64,000 nt of DNA from Monocercomonoides exilis (taxonomy: Eukaryota; Preaxostyla; Oxymonadida; Polymastigidae): contig LSRY02000003.1 in NCBI GenBank assembly GCA_001643675.2, positions 375,001 through 439,000 on the forward strand. The letters are read 5' to 3'. Below the pieces are notes generated by a model that was not told the origin of the DNA, made no database searches, and worked only from the letters and a program-made list of their open reading frames with translations. The position numbers were made by a program, and so were the translations under genes. Of the stretch, positions 10,021 through 20,400 are shown one piece after another (position 1 is the stretch's first letter; each line of letters opens with the position of its first letter).

Positions 10021-11630
10021 CTGCTTCAAGTACAACTGACAGTTTCAGAAACAGTTGTTGTACAATTTTTCATAATCAATCAGATAATCACATTTAGAAT
10101 AAAAATTAAATTGAATTTCGAAAATAATTATTGTTTCAAAAATTCTCACACAGACCTTTTCAATTCTCGAAAAAACATCTTGTTGTATTTAAGTGTGAAG
10201 ACGTTTTTCACATATTTTTAGGATATATCATTCACATCATTCGAAATTCCATCACAATAGAAATTGCACAGAACTCGTTCCAGTGTCAAAAGTTTGTTTC
10301 ATTTTTAGGAAAATGTTGATAGATGAAACGGACTTTTGAACAAAAAATTAATTTTAACGTTATTATATGTGAAATCATATTTTTTTATGATTAAAATATC
10401 GTTTGCAGATTTGTTTTGAACATTTGACAGCGAATACAAGAAACTTATACTCCCTAATCAAGAAATCTTTTCATCTTTTACTACTCAAGCATCCACTTCA
10501 ACAATGCTGACAATTGATTGAATATTTCTTAAAGAGTTTTCCAATCAATGTAAATTTTCCAATTTTTCTTTGAAAAAACAGAAATTATTTGTTTTTACAA
10601 AAATATTTTCTCACATACAAAGCTGTTTTCTTTTTGTAATTCATTTTTCCTCACTTTATTTTGTGGAAAGATGCATTCGGAGGAAATGGTTTGCACGAAA
10701 TTATTATTGTAAATATATGAAATGATTATTTCAACTTTTCAAAATAAATTTCTTCATAGAAGAAGTGGAATCGATTTTGCAAGAAGGAAATGGAAGTTCA
10801 AACGTTTGAGGTGGTTTTTTTGTGCTTGTCCATTTGAGTTTTTAGAAATGTCGCTGAAAATAAAAGTTTCGTGAATGAATGAAGGAAATTGTAACAAATG
10901 ATATGTATACTGTAAAGCTTCTGCTAGGACTGTTTTTTAGCAGTTATGAATAAGATGAAGGAGCTTCGGATGAAGGAATCATCTCAGAATCCAAAAGAGT
11001 TTATACACGTAAGTCTTCTGGCTAACAAACATGCACAGTCAAAACCAGATATAATCACATCGGTTTTTGCACAACTTTTTGTGACTAAATCCGATGAAGA
11101 ATATATTTGATGCTGCTTATCACAGAAAAACAAAAAAATATATAAATTTAATAATTTATAAAAGTTTTTTTTTATTTATTTTTGAAAATTCTTCACAAAA
11201 ATTCATTTTTCCCTTGCGAAAACATTTTTAATCATAAATACACATTATTAAAACATATTTGAGCACATATTTGAAAAAGCGAAAAATTGAAATTTCTGAT
11301 CAAAAAATCGATTTTTCATTGAAAATAGCACACATTATAATAAAAAATGTGATTATAAATTTTCAGCACTGTGATTTTATGCGATGGAAAATGAATGAAA
11401 AACTAGCAAAAAATGTCGGTGCATCTAAAAATGTGACAATAAATGATGTTGATTACATTCGATGTGATCATGTCAGGTTTGGACTGTATTCATTAAAAAG
11501 AATAAATAAAAAGATAAACAAAAAAATAAATAAAATAAAAATAAAAAATTAAACGAAAAAAAAATAACCCTGTGTGACGTGAAGAAAAAACTTTGTCACG
11601 TCCGTCACCATTTTTCCACTCATAAACAAA

Positions 11631-11671
<41 letters not shown>

Positions 11672-12482
11672 AAAGAGTGAAACAATATAATTTATTAATT
11701 AGTTTTTACATTAAAATTTTATTCACATTATGTGAAAAGATAAAAACGTCATCATCATTTTTTGTTCGAGAAAATCGATTATTGAAATAATTTATGAAAA
11801 TTTAAAAAAAAAAAAGAATGAAAAAAAAAGTGGCTTCAGAAGTTTTAAAATAACCAAAAAACGAAAAAAAAATGTATGTTAACAATGTCAAATGAAGAAA
11901 ACTCGTACAAGTTATTTGAAATGCGAGAATAATTTAGATCATTATTTAATTACAAATAATGTATCAAAATATTTTTTTGAAAATAGAAAAGAATAAAATA
12001 TATTTTTGGAATTGTATTGAAAAGTTTTATTTGATCTTTTATTATGTCAATTTCTTCTTTTTAATAATTATTAATACTTATTAGAGGATCTTTTTTGATT
12101 TTCAAATTGTAAAAAGAAACAAAATTTTGTCTCTTTAATGATTTGCAATTTTTAAATCCTTCTATACTATTATGTTTTTTTTATGCTTATTTGAAAGTAG
12201 AATAAGTATTGGATATGTTGCAGAAATATTTTCAAAAAATTAATAGAAAAAATATTTGGATTTCTGTGTGAAATGGTTTATTACACAACGATTTGTTATA
12301 TTTCTTTAAAACAGACACATATGCTTTTTCTCAGAGTAAAAACTTAATGAAATATTTCTCATGAAAGAATTGAATTAATTTTTCAAAACACCCATAACAT
12401 AATATTGGTCATTAATATTTTTTGTGTTGAAAAAGAGAGCAAATATTATTTTAAAAGCAAATAGACATCTCGTAAAGACCAA
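10021..12482. other. Long AT-rich intergenic region
   Basis: About 2.4 kb between receptor gene A and the RBR ligase gene. Apart from the MITE-like element at 11033-11488 and a run of 39 A at 11632-11670 I see no supported gene. A short open stretch, ATG at 10947 followed by about 21 codons and a GTAAGT at 11010, could be a relic exon, but it has no recognisable partner. Short open frames in this region are AT-rich and lack codon character. Confidence 0.5.
11033..11488. mobile_element. MITE-like element, copy 1 (imperfect terminal inverted repeats)
   Basis: The left arm (about 11033-11094, reading GCACAGTCAAAACCAGATAT then AATCACATCG) is an imperfect inverted copy of the right arm (about 11421-11488, with CGATGTGATCATGTCAGGTT then TGGACTGT). 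The best part matches about 17 of 20 positions. Both arms also match the arms of a second copy at 39491-40118. The interior is AT-rich without a transposase. A 39-A run starts about 145 bases beyond the right arm. Terminal inverted repeats plus a non-coding interior fit a non-autonomous DNA transposon; a target-site duplication was not identified. Confidence 0.4.
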
Positions 12483-15103
12483 ATGATAGAAGAGGAAGAG
12501 GAATTTGAAGAAATAGAAGAAGAAATAGAAGAAGAAACAGAAGAAATTTGTTTTGAAAGAGAGGACGAAGATGCTTCTTCATCAAATATCCCATCTTCAA
12601 GCAGGAATACTCTTGACGCAAGTTCAGTATGATGGAGACATTGTAACATAAATTTTTAAAGAATAATTTCCATTCTTTTGCTTTTCCATTTAGTCATATG
12701 CTTTCATTCCACAGATAGAAATTCGAAATACTCTAAATTCATTTATTGAAAACATACAGTCATTTACTAGTCGATCTGCAGATGACTCAACATTAATGTG
12801 TATCCATTGTCAGTGTGCTTTAATAGTTTTTTCTTTTTTCATTTTCTTTTTTTTTTTAAGTTGGAATCAAGATCAACTTCTCTCTCTTTACGCAGATAAT
12901 TCCAGTAAACTTTTAAAGGATTGTGGCGCTCAATTGAATAAGATCGAGCCATTAAGAGAGTCATTTTCTGGAGATGAATTTACGTGCCCAATTTGCTATT
13001 GCGATTATCCAAAATCAGAGAGTCTGAACATTCTATATCTTCATAGGATTGAATAACATTCAATTTATGAAGAAATTTGTTTGCCATGTGGACATGGATT
13101 TTGTTTGGATTGTTGTAGGGGCAATTTACTTTCTTCACTTGGAAAAGGTGTTACATGTATTTCAACTGCATGCATGCAGAGTGGTTGCAATCTGATATAT
13201 CCTCCAAGCATGTGGAAAAAAGTTTTAAAAAGTTTGGATTCGAAAGGTATTTGAAAATGTTTAAAGATCATTTATTTCGAAATTCATAATTTTTTAAACA
13301 TTTTTATTGATTAGATGAAGATTATGAAAGATATATGTTTTATCTCCAGCAGAACTTTGTTTCAGAAAATAGGGATCTCAGGTGCGTAGCCTTTAAAATG
13401 CAACATTTTTTTCTTATGAATTTTTTGGTTTTCTATATTGAACTTTTCTTGTTATCATATTTTTATTATTCATCGAAATATTTATTTTAAAAAAAATTGT
13501 TGAACGCTTAAACACTCTGGTTATCCGTTTTAATTGAGATGGTGTCCTGCTCCAGGGTGCACTTGGATATCTCAGCGCAAAGGCTTTGACACGAGTGTGA
13601 TATGCAAATGCGGGAGAGGATACTGGTGTGACTCAGATGCTTTGATTTTTTTATGCAAATTCTCATTTTTGTGAATATTTCTCATGTTAGCTTTGCATGT
13701 GGAGATGAAATACACACACCAGTGACTTGCGAAATCCTGAAAAAGTGGTATGCAAGAATCGAAGATCAGAAGGATAGTGGAGATGTTTATCTTTCAACGC
13801 TTAAGCCTTGCCCAAAGTGTGCCAAAATGATTCTTTCATAAATCAATATTTTTTGTTCTTTTCTTTTCTTTTCTTTTCTTTTCTTTTCTTTTCTTTTCTT
13901 TTCTTTTCTTTTCTTTTCTTTTCTTTTCTTTTCTTTTCTTTTCTTTTCTTTTCTTTTCTTTTCTTTTCTTTTCTTTTCTTTTCTTTTCTTTTCTTTTCTT
14001 TTCTTTTCTTTTCTCTTCTCTTCTCTTCTCTTCTCTTCTCTTCTCTTCCGTTTTATCTTCATCCTTCTCTTCTCTTCTCTTCTCTTCTCTTCTCTTTCTC
14101 GAAATGAATGCTTCAGATGTACTGTTTTGCTAGACAAAGACGGAGGGTGCAACCACATGACATGCAAGAGCTGCAGATACGAATTCTGCTGGATTTGCAT
14201 GGGGCCCTGGAAACAGCATGGGCAGGAGACAGGTTTGATATACTTGAAACACATCGCTGTTTTGAGATATTTATTTTATTTTATTTTATTTGTTTATTTA
14301 TAAATATTCATTGACAAAATATGATTGATGAATTTTGTTGGAATATGTCTGAAACAACAACTTGATTGCATAATTCTTCTTTCAACAGGCGGGTATTATT
14401 CATGCAACAGACCTGTTGATGAATCATTACTTGGGGAATCGAAGAATGCCAAGCAGAGATTGGATTATTTCGAGCATTATCACACGCGATTCGTCGAGCA
14501 CGGCAACTCTCAGAGGTTTTCGCAGAATCAGCTGAAGTCCATCTCATCGAAAATCCAAAAATTCAACAGCTTGAACGCATGTGCGGAAAACGTGGGAGAG
14601 TTTATTAGAGAAGGGGTTGAAGTGGTGGCTGAATGCAGACGCATTCTGAAATACACATATGCTTGGGGATTCTTCATGGAGAAAGGTCCACAAAAAGACT
14701 TGTATGCCTGAATCAGAGAAAAAGAAAGACTGAAGAATATGTTTTTTTGAATGATAGAGAATTACGAAGTCTGGCTTTGATATGAACAATTTTTTTTTTG
14801 AATTTGTTTTTCTTTCAATTTTTCTGAAATTCACAAAATGTTCTTTTTTTTTTTCACTCTTAAATCAATTTGAAGGTTTGAATTTCTCCAGCGTGATCTC
14901 GAAGCAGAGACCGAGAGGTTGAGCGAATTAACTGAGGAACCAGTTGAAAAGATTGATAGACTGATCCATCTTGAATATATAAAATCCTCAAAAAAAGTAT
15001 CTTATCTTTTTGAATATTTTTTTTTAAACATTAATTCATATTATTTATGTAGTATTTAATTAATTTGCTCGATGGACTTTCGGACTTTCAGGGAAAGGCA
15101 TAA
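12483..15103 (+). CDS. Ariadne-type RBR E3 ubiquitin ligase
   Basis: Eleven exons: 12483-12626, 12694-12797, 12861-13021, 13073-13246, 13315-13381, 13539-13625, 13691-13816, 14117-14232, 14389-14701, 14876-14996, 15053-15103. They total 1,464 nt (487 residues), all introns are GT-AG and phases agree. After an acidic N-terminus and a UBA-like segment ([10 protein letters not shown], residues 84-93) comes RING1 (CPIC at 125-128, CGHGFC at 142-147), an IBR ([21 protein letters not shown]), then RING2 with CPKC and the catalytic Cys of the GGCNHM motif at about residue 299, followed by [13 protein letters not shown]. The C-terminal ariadne domain ([27 protein letters not shown]) is complete. RBR ligases take ubiquitin from E2 onto the RING2 Cys and pass it to substrate; ariadne members are released from autoinhibition by neddylated cullins. 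Intron 7 is stretched by a pyrimidine repeat. Confidence 0.95.
13855..14099 (+). repeat. (TTTTC)n and (TTCTC)n pyrimidine repeat inside intron 7 of the RBR gene
   Basis: About 155 bases of near-perfect TTTTC repeat pass into TTCTC repeat with one interruption near 14048-14062. The tract ends about 17 bases before the 3' splice site at 14116, so it occupies the polypyrimidine-tract position of a 300-nt intron. Confidence 0.95.
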
Positions 15104-15476
15104 ATAAATCCAATTCAAATTTGTTTTTGGGTTGTAAATATTCTTTTTAACTATAATTTTTCATTTTTTTTCCAACTACGTCCTAGTGATGATTTTAATA
15201 TTGTTTGATTTTCTAAAAGTATATCTTTCATTTTTCTCCATGAACTTCATCTTATTAAATTTGAAAAGTTTGAAAATAATTATAAATACATAATTATTGA
15301 ACAATCGGTCAAATATTGTTGATTTAACGAATGACCTGAAGTGGTAAATTTGAGCACCAAAGGTAATTAGTTTAAAGAAAAGGGATTTCAATTCATAATC
15401 ACTTAAGATTAAGAATGATCCAAAACTGAATCTTAATCGCACAGATTCAGTTGACAGCGTCGAAAGCAAAATATAT
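15104..15476. other. Short spacer between convergent genes
   Basis: AT-rich DNA between the stop of the RBR ligase (+) and the stop of the eL41 gene (-). It should contain the 3' ends of both transcripts. An open frame of 97 codons on the minus strand (15176-15469) has no codon character and is not called. Confidence 0.5.
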
Positions 15477-15700
15477 TTATTTTGACTTTGCTCTCAACCT
15501 CCTTCTTGCTCTCTTCAAGCGGCGCATACGCTTCTTTCTCCACTAAACATGTGAAATGCAAAAAAGTTATTTAATCGTTGATAATGATACGAAATATTAA
15601 TATTTCATATTTCGAAACATAAGAAATACAATTCAATAACATTTTCGTTACACAATAGTCATTAATATACTAAATAAACCAGTCAAACCTTTGCACGCAT
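15477..15700 (-). CDS. RPL41: Large-subunit ribosomal protein eL41
   Basis: Two exons on the minus strand: 15700-15689 (ATG CGT GCA AAG) and 15542-15477, joined across a 146-nt GT-AG intron. The product has 25 residues, MRAKWRKKRMRRLK followed by RARRRLRAKSK, which is the usual length and nearly the usual sequence of eL41, the smallest ribosomal protein. It is a single basic helix bridging the ribosomal subunits. The first exon carries only four codons, so no ordinary ORF scan finds this gene. The match in length, start, and the WRKKRMRR core makes chance very unlikely. It is convergent with the RBR ligase, 373 bp between stop codons. Confidence 0.93.
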
Positions 15701-15971
15701 TTTTCTATCAGTTGTGCTTAGTCAGTTATGGAATTACGGAAGATCAATAAAGCCATTGTTTAAATTAAGTGAAAAAAAACATAATGCCAATTATTGTGAT
15801 AATTACAACAAAAAATTTAAACGACAACAAAAATTTGAGCTTAATTACAAATAAAGACTGGAAGGCAGTTGATTTTTACATATGAATTACCAAAACCAAA
15901 AAAAATTTGAAATCAACTCCCTTACTGTTAAATAATATCAATTAACTAGTAAAATAATAGCTATTTTGGAA
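15701..15971. other. AT-rich spacer
   Basis: Lies between the start of eL41 and the 3' end of the giant minus-strand gene. It should hold the eL41 promoter and the 3' end of the neighbour. Nothing else is visible. Confidence 0.5.
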
Positions 15972-17152
15972 TCAGCCCATCATAGCCAGCATATACGGTG
16001 GTAGGTCGTGTTGCGGGCCGTCGATAGCCTTTGAGATTTCTTCTTTTCTCTCTTCTTGCTGCTCATCGTCGCTTTCTTCCTCTTCTCTCACAGGTCTCAC
16101 TGGCTCTAGTTCATCATTCTCTTCTGCTTGCTCATTTTCTGCTTCAATTTCCTCTCTTTCTCTTTCTTCTCTTTCTCTTTCTTCTTCTTCTCCTTCACGA
16201 TTCATTTCCTCCTCTGTTCTCCTCTCACATGCACCCTGCTGCATCTCTTCTTCTTCTTCCATTCTTTGCTCTCTTCCAAAGTTCTCCTCTTCCTCTCCTT
16301 CTCTCTCTTCTCTCTCTCTCTCTTCTCCTTCTTCTCCTCCCTCTTCTCCTTCTCCCTCTTCTCCTCCTTCTCCAATATACCCTCCTTCATCTCCCTCTCC
16401 TTTCCCCATCATCGCTAGCATATACGGTGGAATTCGATGCATCGGCCCATTCACTGCCCCTTCTTCTCTCTCTTCTCCTTCTCCTTCTCCAAATTCTTCC
16501 TCTTCTTCTTCCTCTTTCCTCTGCCTCACGGGCGGAAGAGGAGAAACAGGTGGTGTTTCTTCTCTTTCTCCTTCTTCTCCTCCTTCTTCTGCTTCATTTC
16601 TGCTCATTCTGACACGAGCTGCTGGTGGAGAAAGCGGAGAAACGGGAGAAATAGGGGAAATAGGAGAATTTGACATGTTATTGCTGTCAAAATTAACATT
16701 ATTATTATTAACACTGCTGCTGTTACATTCTTCTTCATTCTGAGCATCGCTCTGTTGAGGAAATGCTGCTATCACCACACGGGCAGGCGGTGTCAATGGT
16801 GTATTTTCTCTTTCATTTTGCATTTTTCCCTTTGATTTCCTATGCCCTTCAGAAGACAAATCTCTTTCTTCTCTTTCCTTCATTGCACGTACTGGATCAA
16901 ATTCATCTGCTTCATCTTCATTCCCATTTCCCCCTTTTTCACCTGTTTGTGAATTTTTCGCTTTGTTTTTCTGCTTTTTTGGTTTGAATTGAGAAGGAGT
17001 GATTGGAGGAGAAAGAGGAGAAACTGGTTCTTCTTCTTTTTGCTGCTGTTTTTGTTGAATGTTAATATCTTCATTGCTGCTGCTGCTTCGGCTCTTCTTC
17101 TTCATTGGCTTTTTGGACTTGGAAATTGGATCGAGTTGGTCGTTTGATGCAT
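15972..17152 (-). CDS. Acidic Pro/Glu-rich ORF; probably the last exon of the giant gene
   Basis: The frame is open from a 3' splice site (CTCATAG before 17152) to the stop at 15972; alone it would start at Met 17105 and give 377 residues. It is Glu/Gly/Arg-rich with several SPLSPP and TPP motifs and two copies of a short motif, GPMHRIPPYMLAMMG and GPQHDLPPYMLAMMG, the second at the very C-terminus. I do not recognise a domain. Joining it to the giant gene by a 348-nt intron (17500-17153, GT...AG) keeps the frame, phase 1, and replaces an odd Cys/Tyr tail (CYCCCYSMYSY) of the giant ORF. The alternative is two genes, since AATAAA follows the TAA at 17442. I favour the spliced model at about 65%. 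Confidence 0.7.
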
Positions 17153-17157
17153 CTATG

Positions 17158-17338
17158 AGAGAGAGAGAGAGAGAAAGAAAGAAAAATTGAAAGAGAAAGA
17201 GAAAGAGAAAGAGAAAGAGAAAGAGAAAGAAAAATTGAAAGAGAAAGAGAAAGAGAAAGAGAAAGAGAAAGAGAAAGAGAAAGAGAAAGAGAAAGAGAAA
17301 GAGAAAGAGAAAGAGAAAGAAAGAGAGAGAGAGAGAGA
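17158..17338 (-). repeat. Pyrimidine-rich microsatellite (CTTTCT)n and (CT)n next to a 3' splice site
   Basis: On the minus strand this is an almost pure pyrimidine tract of about 180 bases, mainly CTTTCT units with CT runs at both ends, finishing four bases before the AG at 17154-17153. It is the likely polypyrimidine tract of the last intron of the giant gene. Confidence 0.9.
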
Positions 17339-17441
17339 TGAAAAGTATTATTCAACAACCATGCAAATCAAATATATGTAAATGAATATGTCAAAATTTT
17401 GGTTTAATCAAAGAAGCATTGAAAAGAAAAGTTTTATTAAT

Positions 17442-20400
17442 TTAATAGGAATACATTGAATAACAGCAACAATAACAATTAAATATTTTCCTTTTCACAC
17501 CTCCTCCTCTCATCACAACCGAAGCCGAGTCCAACAGCGACTGCTCTTCGTCTCTTTTGCTCTTCGGAAACTGATCAACCAGCGACGAATGCACAGAAAG
17601 TGTGTCATAATGAGAGAATTTCGTAGGCGAAAAGACAAGAGAAGAGGTTTCATACTCCCCTTCTGCCATCGCACTTGGTGATATTCCTTCTTCATTGTCT
17701 TCTTCTTCTCCTCCTTCTCCTCCTTCTCCTTCTCCTTTCATCTCCCTTTCCCTCTTCCTCTTCCTCTCCATCTCTTCCTCCTCCATCTCCAGCTCTGCAT
17801 AGAAAGACCGATCATTCACTCCTCCTTTCCCTCCATTTCCATTCCCACTCTTCGCTTTCCCTTCTCCATTCCCCTCTTCCCCTTCATTGCCCCATTCATC
17901 ACCCCCAACCTCCTCCTCAATCTGCATGTGGAAGAGCGATTCTGGCTGCCACGGCTTCACATTTGAATGTTGAGTGTGCTGAGAATGAGGAGTGCGATAT
18001 GGTTTGTGTGTCTGTGGATGGAACCCCGCAAACTGAGTGAGAAACGAGAGAGACTGAGAAGGATGGGAAAGAGGGCTGTAGCTGTCACCATTTTCTCTAT
18101 CATCTGCAGAAGACGAGGCAAAAGAGCCAAGAGAATGAGGATCTGATTGATTATTTTGATCTTGTCTTCCTTGTTGTTCTTGTTCTTGTTGTTGTTGTGT
18201 ATGTCTTGCCAGCAGCATCGAAACAGGAGTGAGTGGAGGTGCTTCTCCAAATGGCTGCTGATCAGCTGCTGATACTGGCTGAACGGGCGTTCCCAGAACA
18301 GAATTCGCTTCTCTGTTCTGCTTTTGACCTGCTGCAGCGACAATTCCAGGCGCCAAAGCGGCTCCTGCAATCAGCGCTGATGGCAAAATCATTGATGAAG
18401 AAGAAGATGATGATGAAATTGGACCAGAAATAGGAGCAGAAGCCTTATGACTCACTGCTGTTGTATCAGGTGCTCTTCCACTCCCTCTCTGGATGTATCC
18501 TTCTTTCTGCTGCTCTGCTCTGCCATATCCTGCCCGCTCTCCTTCGCTCTGCTCCACAAAACCCACTTGCTTCCTTCTCTTTCCTCTCAGCGATTCCACA
18601 TCATTCACATCCGACGCATAAACATTGCTGCCATCTTCTCCTTCATATTCACCGGCACCAAAACCAACTCCACTGCCTTTGGGCATTTGAGCTTTATTTA
18701 TCACTCCTCCTCCTCTTCCTTCTCCTCCTCTCCCCATCCCTCCATTCATCCTTCTCCCTGCCTGTGAATAGTAATTCCCCATCCCCCTCGCAAACTGCAG
18801 CCTTCTAATCCGCTCTTCATACTCTGGATCTCTCTTCCCTCCTCTGTATCCTGCTGAAAAGCCTAACTCTTTCTTCTTCGCATTCCTTTGCCTCAAATTT
18901 CCTTCTTCATTCCCCTGTCCTTCTCTTCCTCCTCCTCCATAAGCTCTTATCTTACTTGGCCATTTCCCTTCCTTGTTCCTCTCATCATATCCATTCATCT
19001 GCCCATATAAGCCAACAGACACCAAATCCTTCCCGACTCTCCTCTGCTGCGCCTTCTGCTGCATCGCATTTGGATTCCCTCCCTTTTCAAACTCCTGAAA
19101 AGAAGTGAAATCTTCTCCAGCTATTCTGTTGCTCCCTCTCTTCACACCTGCCATCCTTCTTTTGAACTCGTCCAGATACTTCTCTTCCTCCTTCTTTGCT
19201 GCCTGCTGGCTCTGCTGCAGCCTTCTTTGCCTGTCCCTCGCCATCTTCTTCTGCCAGTTCTGCTGCGCCAGCTGCTGCTTCCGTTCATTCTCGCTCTTCC
19301 TCCGCTGCCTCTCACTCTCATACTCCTTCATATGATTCCTAATCTCTCTTTGCTTCTCCTCCCTCTCCATATCCAAAATCTGCCTTTTGATCAGCGCTGC
19401 ATTCGATGCTGCCACCGCCAGCGCATCGTCCCTCTCCTTCTTCGCCTTCTTCTCTGCCATCTGCTCCAGCCGCTGCCTCCTCCTCTTCTCCAGCTCCAGC
19501 TGCCGGTTCGCCTCTTCCATCACCCTCTGCTCTCTTATTGAGACTCCGCTCCTATTCACATTCGCCCCTTCCCCTTTCGTCTGGTCAGCAGGCGCACTGA
19601 AACGCATTCTTCCCGCATTTCTGCCCTTCTGTAGCACACTTGCTCCTTTCACCCGGTTCTTCCCGAATCCTGCGCCTTCTCTTCCACCATTGCTATTGTT
19701 ACTACTGTTATTATTACCAGCATAAGCAGACGATGAAGGCTGTTGTGATTGAATAGGGCGGCGCAATGGATGCAAACGAGGTGGCTGAGGCTGAGGCTGC
19801 GGTTGAGGTGTCATCTCTCCATTAGCCAAAGAAGGATACGAAGAGAAGGAAGAAGGCATCCCTCTCATCATCACGATCAGTCTTTGCTGCTGTGCTTGTT
19901 GTGTCAGTTGAGTTGAGTCTATTCCCTTTGGAACAGCAGAAGTTGTGGCAACACGTACTGGACGCAATCCTCTTTCAGTCTGTGCAACTGAATTGAACGT
20001 TCCTTGACTCATCGAATACTCCTGTGAATTTGAGGCATACCTTCCATCAGCCATCACCCCTTGCGCCTTCATCTCTTCCTCTCTCTTCCTCTCTCGCTCC
20101 ATCCGCAGCCGCCACTTCTCAAACACAGAATAGAAGAATAAAGAAGTAGGTGACCAGACTGTTGAGACTAATCTTCCCTGTGAAGAAGACCAGAAATGCT
20201 GCTGAGGCGCTCCAATGTCGTTGTGGAAGATAAGTAAATCTTGAAGAAATAGACAAGAAGAAGAAGAAGAGGAAGAAACGCCTTTCTCTTCCTCACCATC
20301 CATCTTACTGTTATTCCTTTGCACATGCTTGAAGAAATGAGTGATTCTCCCCAGCAGATACAGCAACAGGTTTGAAGCTGCATCCAAATCGAATGGATGA

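Noticed and set aside
13022-13072. In-frame TAA at 13054-13056 inside the RING1 region, suggesting TAA = Gln
   Set aside because: The stop lies in a 51-nt GT-AG intron. Removing it restores the exact CPIC-x13-CGH spacing of ariadne RING1.
13787-14254. 155-codon minus-strand frame through the TTTTC repeat (KRKEK repeats)
   Set aside because: Translation of an intronic microsatellite; flanks are antisense of RBR exons.
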